Source: an uncultured Bacilli bacterium (GTDB lineage: Bacteria; Bacillota_I; Bacilli_A; RF39; UBA660). From it: a stretch of DNA of 10,460 bases. Under the pieces are notes generated by a model. The model was given only the letters and a program-made list of their open reading frames with translations. It was not told where the DNA came from and searched no databases. Location of the stretch: the NCBI GenBank assembly GCA_910579535.1, contig CAJTUR010000039.1, positions 1 to 10,460 on the forward strand, in the 5' to 3' direction. Below, one piece after another: positions 1 through 6,659 of this stretch (positions are counted from its first letter, which is position 1; the number at the start of each line of letters is the position of its first letter). A program made the position numbers and the translations under genes.

Positions 1-26
1 TTTTAGCACGATAAAGTTCATTTCTT

Positions 27-55
27 TTGCTATTTTCTCTTGTTCATAGTATAAT
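27..55 (+). promoter_or_regulatory. Sigma-A-type promoter of the phosphoketolase gene
   Basis: A perfect TATAAT -10 box lies at 50-55. Seventeen bases upstream is TTGCTA (27-32), a 4/6 match to the -35 consensus. The start codon is 26 bases downstream of the -10 box, preceded by AGGGGA at 70-75. This supports a short leader and independent transcription. The first 26 bases of the window show nothing recognisable. Confidence 0.6.
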
Positions 56-81
56 AAGAAAATAAGAATAGGGGATTGATT

Positions 82-2472
82 ATGCAAGAAAAAACATTAT
101 CAAATGAAAGTCTTTCTTTAATGGATCGTTATTTTAGGGCAGCTAATTATTTAAGCGTTGCTCAACTTTATTTGAAAGAGAATCCATTACTTCAAAGAAA
201 ATTAAGTTTTCAGGATATTAAGTCAAAGTTAGTTGGACATTGGGGGACGGTTCCAGGTCAAAACTTTCTATATGTTCATTTAAATCGTGTAATAAAAAAG
301 TACGACTTAAATATGATGTACATTTGTGGTCCAGGACATGGTGGACAAGCATTGGTTTCTAATACTTATTTAGAAGGAAGTTATACTGAATTTTATCCTG
401 ATATTACGGAGGATTTAGAAGGATTAAAAAAATTGTGTAAACAGTTTAGTTTTCCAGGTGGAATTGGGTCACATGCTACTCCTGAGACACCAGGTTCTAT
501 AAATGAAGGTGGAGAGCTTGGTTATAGTCTTCTTCATGCTTTTGGAGCGGTTTTTGATAATCCTGATTTAATTGCTACTTGCATGATTGGCGATGGGGAA
601 GCTGAAACAGGACCTTTAGCAACAAGTTGGCATTCTAACAAATTTTTAAATCCTATTACGGATGGAGCAGTTTTACCTGTTTTACATTTGAATGGTTATA
701 AAATTTCAAATCCTACGGTTTTATCTCGAATTTCAGATATTGAACTGGATGCTTTTTTAAGAGGATGTGGTTGGGAGCCTTTTTATGTTCAAGGTGAAGA
801 ACCTATGCTACTTCATGAAGATATGGCAACGGTTATGGATACGGTTATTTTAAAAATTAAAGAGATTCAAAAAAAGGCTCGAGAAACGAAAAAGATTGTT
901 AGACCCATGTGGCCAATGATCGTTTTAAGAACACCTAAAGGCTGGACGGGGCCTAAAGAAATTGATGGCAAAAGAATTGAAGGAAGTTTTCGTGCGCATC
1001 AAATTCCTGTTGAGGTGACCGAAGATCATCCTGAAAGTTTAAAACGTTTAGAAGAATGGCTTTTAAGTTATAAACCAAAGGATTTATTTTTAGAAAATGG
1101 ACAATTGATGCCTGAATTGAAAGCTCTTGCACCAGAAGGCAATCGACGCATGGGATGTAATCCTCATACGAATGGTGGAAATTTATTACGTCCTTTAAAA
1201 CTTCCTGATTTTAAAAAATTTGGTCTTTCCATTGATTTTCCAGGCAATGTAATTGCTCAGGATATGCTTGAATTAGGAAATTTTATTAAAGCAATTCTTT
1301 CAGAAAATATAGAAAATAATCATTTTAGAATTTTTGGACCTGATGAGGCTTTATCCAATCGTTTGATGAAAGTGTTTGATGTGACCAATCGAAAATGGAT
1401 GGCTACAACTAAAACGAATGATGAATTTTTAGCTACGAATGGTTTAGTGATGGATTCTTTTTTATCTGAACATGCGTGCGAAGGATGGCTTGAAGGATAC
1501 TTATTAACAGGAAGACATGGTTTTATTCATAGTTATGAAGCCTTTATTCGTGTTATTGATTCAATGGTGAGTCAACATGCAAAATGGCTTAAAATGGCTG
1601 AACATATTTCATGGAGAAAGGAAATTTCTTCTTTAAATATTTTATTAACCAGTCATGTTTGGCAACAAGATCACAATGGCTATACTCATCAAGATCCAGG
1701 TTTTTTAAATCATATTATTACTAAAAAGGCTAATATTGTACGTATTTATTTACCACCGGATGCCAATACTTTAATTTCTTGTTTTAATCACATTATGGGT
1801 ACCAAAAATTATATTAATGTTTTAGTGGCTAGTAAGCATCCTAAACCTCAATGGCTTACTATGGATGAAGCTTCCAAGCATTGTGCTAAAGGAATAGGCA
1901 TTTGGGGCTTTGCGAGTAATGATTATGGGTATATTCCTGATTTAGTTATTGCAACTTGTGGGGATATGGCTACTCTTGAAGGACTTGCGGCTGTGAGTAT
2001 TTTAAGAGAATTTATACCAGAAATAAAAATTCGATTTGTTAATGTGGTTGATTTGATGAAATTACAATCTGATACTTTACATCCACATGGTTTAAGTGAT
2101 CACGATTACGATATGATTTTTACTAAGAATAAACCTATTGTTTTTGCTTTTCATGGCTACGCTAATTTAATACATGAGTTAACGTATCGTCGTCATAACA
2201 GTCATTTACATGTACGTGGTTATAATGAAGAGGGAAGCATTACTACTCCTTTTGATATGAGAGTTTTAAATGAGGTGGATCGTTATCATTTAGTTATGTT
2301 GGCTTTAAAACATTTAACTGATTTTGAAGATAAGAGTAGCTATCTTTTAGAATATTGTAAAAATATGTTAGTTAAACATACAGAATATATAAAAGAACAT
2401 GGTGTAGATATGCCAGAAGTTTCTCAGTGGACTTGGGAAAGTTTTGTGAAAAATCATAAAAGTGTTTCTTAA
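82..2472 (+). CDS. xfp: Xylulose-5-phosphate/fructose-6-phosphate phosphoketolase
   Basis: This thiamine-diphosphate enzyme of the cytoplasm cleaves xylulose 5-phosphate with phosphate to acetyl phosphate and glyceraldehyde 3-phosphate, and many members also cleave fructose 6-phosphate. It is the key step of heterofermentative or bifid-type sugar catabolism. The 796-residue length is usual for the family. Visible signatures are GPGHGG (residues 83-88), the cofactor-binding IGDGEAETGP (169-178), SFRAHQIP around His306, SEHACEGWLEGY (about 462-473) and SHVWQQDHNGYTHQDPG (524-540), covering the N-terminal, central and C-terminal phosphoketolase domains in order. I chose ATG at 82 because AGGGGA lies 6 bases upstream; a TTG at 76 is in frame but would start right on the Shine-Dalgarno. 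The gene has its own promoter and terminator. Substrate preference cannot be read from the sequence. No truncation or frameshift is seen. Confidence 0.97.
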   Translation: MQEKTLSNESLSLMDRYFRAANYLSVAQLYLKENPLLQRKLSFQDIKSKLVGHWGTVPGQNFLYVHLNRVIKKYDLNMMYICGPGHGGQALVSNTYLEGSYTEFYPDITEDLEGLKKLCKQFSFPGGIGSHATPETPGSINEGGELGYSLLHAFGAVFDNPDLIATCMIGDGEAETGPLATSWHSNKFLNPITDGAVLPVLHLNGYKISNPTVLSRISDIELDAFLRGCGWEPFYVQGEEPMLLHEDMATVMDTVILKIKEIQKKARETKKIVRPMWPMIVLRTPKGWTGPKEIDGKRIEGSFRAHQIPVEVTEDHPESLKRLEEWLLSYKPKDLFLENGQLMPELKALAPEGNRRMGCNPHTNGGNLLRPLKLPDFKKFGLSIDFPGNVIAQDMLELGNFIKAILSENIENNHFRIFGPDEALSNRLMKVFDVTNRKWMATTKTNDEFLATNGLVMDSFLSEHACEGWLEGYLLTGRHGFIHSYEAFIRVIDSMVSQHAKWLKMAEHISWRKEISSLNILLTSHVWQQDHNGYTHQDPGFLNHIITKKANIVRIYLPPDANTLISCFNHIMGTKNYINVLVASKHPKPQWLTMDEASKHCAKGIGIWGFASNDYGYIPDLVIATCGDMATLEGLAAVSILREFIPEIKIRFVNVVDLMKLQSDTLHPHGLSDHDYDMIFTKNKPIVFAFHGYANLIHELTYRRHNSHLHVRGYNEEGSITTPFDMRVLNEVDRYHLVMLALKHLTDFEDKSSYLLEYCKNMLVKHTEYIKEHGVDMPEVSQWTWESFVKNHKSVS

Positions 2473-2487
2473 AAGAAGCATTTTTTT
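2461..2487 (+). terminator. Intrinsic terminator overlapping the phosphoketolase stop codon
   Basis: TGTTTCT (2463-2469) pairs with AGAAGCA (2474-2480), including one G-U pair, around a 4-base loop containing part of the TAA stop. Seven T residues follow at 2481-2487. The stem can extend outward into the T tract. It is compact and overlaps the stop codon, and is a plausible Rho-independent terminator. Confidence 0.55.
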
Positions 2488-2523
2488 ATTATAAATCTTT
2501 TGGATAAAAAATTCTCTCAATAA

Positions 2524-2560
2524 AAAAATTACTAAGTTCGCTTTAGTAATTTTTATTTTT
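2524..2560. terminator. Bidirectional intrinsic terminator between convergent genes
   Basis: A 12-bp stem pairs AAAAATTACTAA (2524-2535) with TTAGTAATTTTT (2543-2554) around the loop GTTCGCT. A T-rich run follows on the + strand, and an A-run on the left gives a T tract on the minus strand. It lies directly after the minus-strand cold-shock gene stop (2560-2562) and can also back up the phosphoketolase terminator. Confidence 0.75.
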
Positions 2561-2769
2561 TATAGGTGCTCTATTCTTTTTGTATTAATCGCTTGATAGC
2601 CTTTTGAAGTTTCTAATAAGTCAAATTCAACTTCTTCATCTTTTTTAAGTGTTTTATAACCTTCTTGTACAATTGATGAGTAATGAACAAAAATATCTTC
2701 TTCATCGGTATATTTGATGAAACCATAACCTTTTTCATCTTTAAACCATTTAACTCTACTACGCAACAC
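2560..2769 (-). CDS. CspA-family cold-shock domain protein
   Basis: A small single-domain OB-fold protein that binds single-stranded RNA or DNA and typically acts as an RNA chaperone in the cytoplasm. The hallmark RNP1 and RNP2 motifs are present: VKWFKDEKGYGFI near the N-terminus, followed by EEDIFVHYSSI, and a normal C-terminal YQAINTKRI. The length, about 69 residues, is typical. The start is uncertain because no ATG precedes the domain. GTG at 2769 (MLRSRVKWF, aligning with MLEGKVKWF of B. subtilis CspB) has GAGGTG (complement of 2774-2779) just upstream. TTG at 2766 is an alternative. A GTG at 2781 would overlap that Shine-Dalgarno and is less likely. The gene is convergent with the phosphoketolase and shares the terminator at 2524-2560. 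Which csp paralogue this is cannot be told. Confidence 0.9.
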   Translation of the reverse strand: MLRSRVKWFKDEKGYGFIKYTDEEDIFVHYSSIVQEGYKTLKKDEEVEFDLLETSKGYQAINTKRIEHL

Positions 2770-2866
2770 ACGACACCTCACTTTCGAACTGTATTTAGAT
2801 TATCATAAAACTTTTTTAAAGAAAATTCTTTGATGAGATTCTGTTTATTAACGATGAAATTTGGTT

Positions 2867-3589
2867 TTAAACGATTTCATAAAGATGTTCTTTTTCTATT
2901 CGTTCTTTTAATTCTTTTTTCTTATTTCTAGATAATAAATTAGTTTGATTCTTTTTAAAATAGATGATGTTTGCATTAAAATCTATTTTAATCATTTTTT
3001 GAAGGTTTACAATACAACTCTGATGTGTTTTAAAAAAGAATGGGACGCTTGTCAGTTTTAGTTCAATTTTTTTAATACTTTCTTTGATTCGATAGACAGT
3101 ATCTATTGTGATAATGGAAACATAATTGTTGTTTAAGTCTTTTTCAAAGTATAAAATGTCATCATATGGAATTTGATAGTATTCGTTATTATAAAAAAAT
3201 TTAAAATCTTTATGTTGTTTTAATATATGAAGCGCTGATTTTATGTCAGTTGTTATTTGCTTTTTGTCCATTTCTTTTATATAAATGGTATCTAACATTA
3301 ATAATTTTCTACTTTTTAAATTTTCGGAGGATTTTTCATTAGTTAAAAGCATGATTTGACTGTTCCAGTCTCCAAGTTGTCTAATTTGTGTAGCAATTTT
3401 TAAACCGTTTATTTCTTCATTTAATAGATATATTTTTTTACCTGAACAATGGATTATCTTTTCCATTTCATTTGTATAGTTAGTAAAGGCATGAATTTGG
3501 TATTTTTCTTTTTTATTTAGCATCATGTTTGAAATTAATTTTTCAAATTCTGTCACTCTTTGTTTATCATAAATAACAAAAATAATCAT
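2867..3589 (-). CDS. AgrA-like LytTR-domain transcriptional regulator with degenerate receiver
   Basis: A 240-residue protein with the length and order of AgrA/ComE-type regulators: a receiver-like half (about 1-122) and a C-terminal LytTR DNA-binding domain (about 130-235). The LytTR half shows the typical IPYDDILYFEK, FFFKTHQSCIVN and IIYFKKN segments. In the receiver half, the strand that normally ends in the phosphorylated Asp reads IYLLNEEINGLKIA, with Asn57 at that place. Of the N-terminal acidic cluster only Asp8 is evident, whereas the conserved Thr (LLT83) and Lys105 positions look kept. I infer a phosphorylation-independent or atypical pseudo-receiver. No histidine kinase or peptide gene is adjacent, so it is an orphan here. 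The ATG is preceded by AAGGAG (minus strand, about 3598-3603). A TATAGT -10-like box lies at 3621-3626 on the minus strand. Confidence 0.88.
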   Translation of the reverse strand: MIIFVIYDKQRVTEFEKLISNMMLNKKEKYQIHAFTNYTNEMEKIIHCSGKKIYLLNEEINGLKIATQIRQLGDWNSQIMLLTNEKSSENLKSRKLLMLDTIYIKEMDKKQITTDIKSALHILKQHKDFKFFYNNEYYQIPYDDILYFEKDLNNNYVSIITIDTVYRIKESIKKIELKLTSVPFFFKTHQSCIVNLQKMIKIDFNANIIYFKKNQTNLLSRNKKKELKERIEKEHLYEIV

Positions 3590-3653
3590 TTTTATTACTC
3601 CTTTTTATTCACACTTTTTTACTATAGCAAATTTTTAAAATGTTTTTATTTAT

Positions 3654-3662
3654 AACGTTTAT
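3654..3662 (+). promoter_or_regulatory. Candidate LytTR-type binding site
   Basis: AACGTTTAT fits the published AgrA/LytTR half-site consensus [TA][AC][CA]GTTN[AG][TG] at every position. It sits inside two tandem 9-mers, TTTATAACG and TTTATAACT (3649-3666), in the divergent gap between the LytTR gene and the UPF0316 gene. A second good half-site at the usual spacing was not found, so this is tentative. Autoregulation is the simplest reading. Confidence 0.3.
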
Positions 3663-3781
3663 AACTGGATAATTATTGTCTAAAGGGAAAGTTTGATTCA
3701 CTTTTTTATCTAATTTTTAATTTAATTAAAAAATAGTTAATGGTTTTTAAAGTTTAGGAAATAATAATTTTAGGTGATCTT

Positions 3782-4291
3782 ATGCTATTTTTATGTTTAA
3801 AAATATTTTTTGCACGTATTTTGGATGTTTCAATTGGTACAGTTCGAACGATGTTAATGGTTAAAGGAAAAACGGTCGTTATGACTATTTTAGCTTTTTT
3901 TGAAGTTTTTATTTGGTTTATTATTGCTAGAGAAGCTTTAGTCACAGATGTTAAAAGCATTATGATTCCTATTTCTTATTCGCTTGGTTATGCAACAGGA
4001 ACATTACTTGGCTCTTACGTTTCCAATCGTTTTATTAAAGGAATAGTGGGCGTTGAAGTGGTGATTAATAAAGAAAATAAAAAACTTTTGTCTTTGGTTA
4101 GAAAGCATGGGTATCGTGTTTCAGTTATTGATTTAAAAGACGATTATGAAGGTAATAAAAGATATATGCTTTATTTTCAAATTAATAATAAAAATTTAAA
4201 TAAATTGATTACTTTAATTAAGAAAAATGATCCTAGTCCTTTTATAGCGGTTAGAGATACTAAAACGGTTTTTAATGGATTTGTTAAGTAA
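3782..4291 (+). CDS. UPF0316/DUF2179 membrane protein (YebE-like)
   Basis: A 169-residue protein of the UPF0316 family (B. subtilis YebE type), whose biochemical role is not established. The N-terminal DUF5698-type part holds three likely membrane segments, about residues 2-18, 34-52 and 58-80. It includes the typical ARILDVSIGTVRTMLMVKGK stretch, followed by SYSLGYATGTLLGSYV. The C-terminal soluble DUF2179 domain (about 92-165) resembles small ligand-binding domains appended to membrane proteins and starts at VGVEVVINKEN. ATG at 3782 is preceded by AGGTGATC (3772-3779) at good spacing. It is transcribed divergently from the LytTR regulator across a 192-bp gap with no other gene, so a regulatory link is possible but unproven. 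It is complete, with a normal family length. Confidence 0.88.
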   Translation: MLFLCLKIFFARILDVSIGTVRTMLMVKGKTVVMTILAFFEVFIWFIIAREALVTDVKSIMIPISYSLGYATGTLLGSYVSNRFIKGIVGVEVVINKENKKLLSLVRKHGYRVSVIDLKDDYEGNKRYMLYFQINNKNLNKLITLIKKNDPSPFIAVRDTKTVFNGFVK

Positions 4292-4312
4292 TTTGGATTT
4301 TAAGTTTTTATT

Positions 4313-4344
4313 AAATGTTATTAATATTTATCTATAACGTTTTT
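4313..4344 (+). terminator. Weak hairpin after the UPF0316 gene
   Basis: AAATGTTAT (4313-4321) can pair with ATAACGTTT (4334-4342) with one G-U pair and a 12-base loop, followed by two more T residues. It is AT-rich and weak. The right arm contains TATAACGTTT, the same 10-mer found at 3651-3660, so it may instead be a regulator half-site. Confidence 0.3.
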
Positions 4345-4386
4345 AAACATTTATTATTTTTTGAGTAATAGTAAATGTATTTCTGT

Positions 4387-4415
4387 TTGACAAATAGGAC
4401 AAAAAGTGATAAAGT
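4387..4415 (+). promoter_or_regulatory. Sigma-A-type promoter of gene A
   Basis: A perfect TTGACA (4387-4392) is followed after 17 bases by TAAAGT (4410-4415, 4/6 match). The ATG of gene A lies 31 bases further, with AAGGGGG at 4429-4435 as ribosome binding site. Gene A therefore appears to be its own transcription unit. Confidence 0.55.
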
Positions 4416-4445
4416 ATCTTTTCAAGTTAAGGGGGAAGTGTTTGT

Positions 4446-6548
4446 ATGCAAGGTAGAAAAGGTACTTTTTCTGAAGAAATTTTTTTTGATTCGATGTTGA
4501 AATCAGCTGGGGATATGATAGAGACTTTAACAAGTATAACTCAAGCTTTGGATTCATATGTTAATAATGCCTCTATTTTATCTATTATTTGTACCATTAA
4601 AGATCATTCTTTAAAAGAAAAAGCTATGAATTATTATAATCGTTCTATTTCAAAAATTCAAAATATAGCTTGTTTTTATTCGTCTTTTTTATTTTTTTAT
4701 AACAAAAGTTTATTTCAGAATAATAATTTAAATTTAAAAGATTTAAAAGTAAGTCATATTATAGAAATTGGTGTTTCTTTAGAGAAAATGGTTGAAATTT
4801 ATAATCAATTAAGTGAAAAATCTTTATTAAAAAAGAATTTGGCTCCTATGATACAAGATGTTTTAAAAGTAAGTGGTATTTTAGAAAGATTGGTTACACT
4901 TTTAAGACCTGTTCTACATAATGATAAAACGATTGCCGAAAATATTGTTCTTTTAAAAGAAGAAAAACTTAAAAATGATGTTTTTAATTATTGTGCTTTC
5001 TATAATCAGGAAGTTAAAAAACTCGTTACCCGCTATCCTTATTTTCATACATCTTTTTATGAAAGTTGTAAAAATATTTCTATGATGGAACCAGAAAAAA
5101 TTACTTTTAATACATTAAATCAGTGGAAATTAGCTTTAATTTCTCATCAAGAAAATTTTGAAAAAATTCACCGAAATGAACGCTCTTTAAAGTTCGATAC
5201 ACATAATATTGTAGAACTAGAAAAACTCCTTCAAGAACGAAAACTAAAAGAATTAGAAAAAATTCAACGAAATGGGCACTCTTTAAAGTTCAATACACAT
5301 AATATTGTAGAACTAGAAAAACTCCTTCAAGAACGAAAACTAAAAGAATTAGAAAAAATTCAAAGAAATAGGCACTCTTTAAAGTTCGATACACATAATA
5401 TTGTAGAACTAGAAAAACTCCTTCAAGAACGAAAACTAAAAGAATTAGAAAAAATTCAACGAAATGGGCACTCTTTAAAGTTCAATACACATAATATTGT
5501 AGAACTAGAAAAACTCCTTCAAGAACGAAAACTAAAAGAATTAGAAAAAATTCAACGAAATGGGCACTCTTTAAAGTTCGATACACATAATATTGTAGAA
5601 CTAGAAAAACTCCTTCAAGAACGAAAACTAAAAGAATTAGAAAAAATTCAACGAAATGGGCACTCTTTAAAGTTCAATACACATAATATTGTAGAACTAG
5701 AAAAACTCCTTCAAGAACGAAAACTAAAAGAATTAGAAAAAATTCAAAGAAATAGGCACTCTTTAAAGTTCGATACACATAATATTGTAGAATTAAAAAA
5801 ACTACTTCAAGCGCGAGATCAAAAAGAAAAGGTAGCTTCTACAGTTGAGTATAAAGACTTGGCTGAAGAACATACAAGACATGAATTAATAGGAGAAGTA
5901 CAATATGAATATGAACATGATGAGGAGACTAATAGACATAGAAAAATAAAAGCAACAAGAAAGTGTAAACATTGTGGAAAAGAAGTAGAGATTGAACTTA
6001 CAGAGGAAGAAAAAGAATGGAAAGCATGTTTATATGGAGAAGAAAAGACAGATAGTGAAGGCAATAAATATCAAGAATGTAGTGTATGTGGACATAAGAA
6101 GTATGAAAAAGAAGAATGCAAACATGGAGAATTAGAAAATATTACTCAAAAAGTAATATGGAATAAGGATACAAAAACCCACAATATTATTAGAAAAAAT
6201 GATAATGATCCGTGGTATGAAAATGAAAATATATTTTTTGATGAGCCTACATTTAGAGCTTATATAGAGAAACCAAATAAAATAAGTGAAAGTGATTTTA
6301 ACTTTATTGAGAATTTTTCGAATTTTCAACAAACTGAGGATTATGAATTTTGTAAAAATATAGAATATCCTTTTACTACTAAAGATTGTTTATTATCTCA
6401 AAGATTAAAAGACAACTTAAATGAAAATTGGATCTTATGGCGTACAGAAGATTTATTCAATGCTTTAAATTATTATGATTCAGAGGCATATAATTCTTTA
6501 TTTGATCCAGAAACGACTTATAATGATTATAATGGTTTTAATAGATAA
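4446..6548 (+). CDS. Gene A: unrecognised mosaic protein with 32-residue repeats and Cys-rich module
   Basis: I do not recognise this 700-residue protein as a whole. Residues 1-238 are predicted mainly helical, with Lys, Asn and Ile abundant and no signal peptide or membrane segment. Residues 239-462 are seven 32-residue repeats. Residues 463-700 start with a Cys-rich module (Cys507/510, Cys528, Cys545/548, Cys558-Lys-His560) that could bind zinc, and end in an acidic, aromatic and Asn-rich tail with no clear domain. The segment from about residue 468 to 582 is almost identical to part of the lipoprotein-like gene B, although gene A lacks an export signal. Its next module breaks off just before the expected CxxC, so the gene looks like a recombinant. 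ATG at 4446 follows AAGGGGG. The stop lies 12 bases before the end of an old IS relic, so the natural C-terminus may have been altered. No function is assigned. Confidence 0.85.
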   Translation: MQGRKGTFSEEIFFDSMLKSAGDMIETLTSITQALDSYVNNASILSIICTIKDHSLKEKAMNYYNRSISKIQNIACFYSSFLFFYNKSLFQNNNLNLKDLKVSHIIEIGVSLEKMVEIYNQLSEKSLLKKNLAPMIQDVLKVSGILERLVTLLRPVLHNDKTIAENIVLLKEEKLKNDVFNYCAFYNQEVKKLVTRYPYFHTSFYESCKNISMMEPEKITFNTLNQWKLALISHQENFEKIHRNERSLKFDTHNIVELEKLLQERKLKELEKIQRNGHSLKFNTHNIVELEKLLQERKLKELEKIQRNRHSLKFDTHNIVELEKLLQERKLKELEKIQRNGHSLKFNTHNIVELEKLLQERKLKELEKIQRNGHSLKFDTHNIVELEKLLQERKLKELEKIQRNGHSLKFNTHNIVELEKLLQERKLKELEKIQRNRHSLKFDTHNIVELKKLLQARDQKEKVASTVEYKDLAEEHTRHELIGEVQYEYEHDEETNRHRKIKATRKCKHCGKEVEIELTEEEKEWKACLYGEEKTDSEGNKYQECSVCGHKKYEKEECKHGELENITQKVIWNKDTKTHNIIRKNDNDPWYENENIFFDEPTFRAYIEKPNKISESDFNFIENFSNFQQTEDYEFCKNIEYPFTTKDCLLSQRLKDNLNENWILWRTEDLFNALNYYDSEAYNSLFDPETTYNDYNGFNR
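5160..5831 (+). repeat. Seven in-frame 96-bp tandem repeats inside gene A
   Basis: The array has exactly seven units of 96 bp, marked by the LLQ codons at 5225, 5321, 5417, 5513, 5609, 5705 and 5801. Each unit encodes a 32-residue block containing THNIVELEKLLQERKLKEL, a likely helix of about 20 residues joined by a NGHSLKF turn. The middle units differ at only a few bases. FDTHN and FNTHN alternate strictly along the array (D,N,D,N,D,N,D), so the real expansion unit appears to be a 192-bp dimer. The first unit (HRNERS) and the last (KKLLQARDQKEK) are the divergent edge copies. Confidence 0.97.
5848..6191 (+). repeat. Copy 1 of duplicated Cys-rich module (in gene A)
   Basis: This stretch matches 10117-10460 base for base at a constant offset of 4269. 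From 5859 onward I count only four substitutions, three of which change the protein (Leu/Ser, Glu/Lys, Glu/Val). The similarity fades just left of 5848. Its right limit is unknown because the partner copy runs off the window. Confidence 0.95.
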
Positions 6549-6560
6549 AAAGATCATGAT

Positions 6561-6616
6561 TGGATTTGTCAACAAAAATAGACAATAAAAAGATATTTAT
6601 TCAAACCCTAGTTGAG
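6561..6616 (-). mobile_element. End of an old IS3-family element, separated from its body by the younger IS
   Basis: Read on the minus strand, this piece contains the last transposase codons (QLGFE then TAA, stop at 6597-6599). Beyond them is a sequence ending in TGTCTATTTTTGTTGACA (complement of 6566-6583), which has the look of an IS3-family terminus. The preceding codons, NYKTPIKYRT, are on the far side of the younger element at 7997-8027. The exact terminal base near 6561 is an estimate, since no partner inverted repeat was found. Confidence 0.6.
6614..6616 (+). repeat. Target site duplication, left copy (GAG)
   Basis: GAG directly precedes the left inverted repeat and recurs directly after the right one at 7997-7999. 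A 3-bp duplication is normal for the IS150 group. Removing the element and one GAG restores a continuous transposase reading frame (RTQLGFE) on the minus strand, which independently confirms the boundary. Confidence 0.8.
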
Positions 6617-6641
6617 TGAACTGAACCCCGTTTCTTGGACA
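6617..6641 (+). repeat. Left terminal inverted repeat of the IS
   Basis: It begins TGAACTGAACCCC and ends TTGGACA. It matches the complement of 7972-7996 at 18 of 25 positions, with mismatches grouped at positions 4-5 and 14-18. Confidence 0.85.
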
Positions 6642-6654
6642 TAGAAACGAGGTT
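6624..6654 (+). promoter_or_regulatory. Hairpin masking the orfA ribosome binding site
   Basis: AACCCCGTTTCT (6624-6635) pairs with AGAAACGAGGTT (6643-6654) at 11 of 12 positions around a 7-base loop. The right arm contains the orfA Shine-Dalgarno GAGG (6649-6652), and TTTTA follows. A transcript entering from outside would fold this and hide the site, while one starting inside would not. Such protection is known for IS10 and IS50. It may also act as a terminator. Confidence 0.55.
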
Positions 6655-6659
6655 TTATT

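Noticed and set aside
76..81. TTG at 76 as the phosphoketolase start
   Set aside because: It abuts the AGGGGA ribosome site with no spacer, while the ATG at 82 has proper spacing.
2854..2880. ATGAAAT/ATTTCAT inverted repeat at the end of the LytTR gene as a terminator
   Set aside because: Only 7 AT-rich pairs with a 13-base loop, overlapping the coding end, and no T tract follows on the minus strand.
3754..3960. Minus-strand open frame of 68 codons
   Set aside because: It lies antisense over the start of the UPF0316 gene, has no ribosome site or recognisable motif, and its composition mirrors the real gene.
4354..4557. Minus-strand open frame of 67 codons over the gene A promoter and start
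   Set aside because: There is no start signal or family resemblance, and it overlaps a well-supported promoter and start on the other strand.
5160..5831. CRISPR-like array
   Set aside because: The repeats are 96 bp, contiguous and in frame, with no unique spacers and no cas genes nearby. They are protein-coding tandem repeats.
5819..6064. Minus-strand open frame rich in Ser, Phe and Cys, also present at 10055-10333
   Set aside because: Both are antisense to the duplicated Cys-rich module. Their resemblance to each other is explained by the DNA duplication, not by a conserved antisense gene.
6132..6332. Minus-strand hydrophobic open frame inside gene A
   Set aside because: Ile/Phe-rich reading of the complement of Lys/Asn/Glu codons; a compositional shadow.
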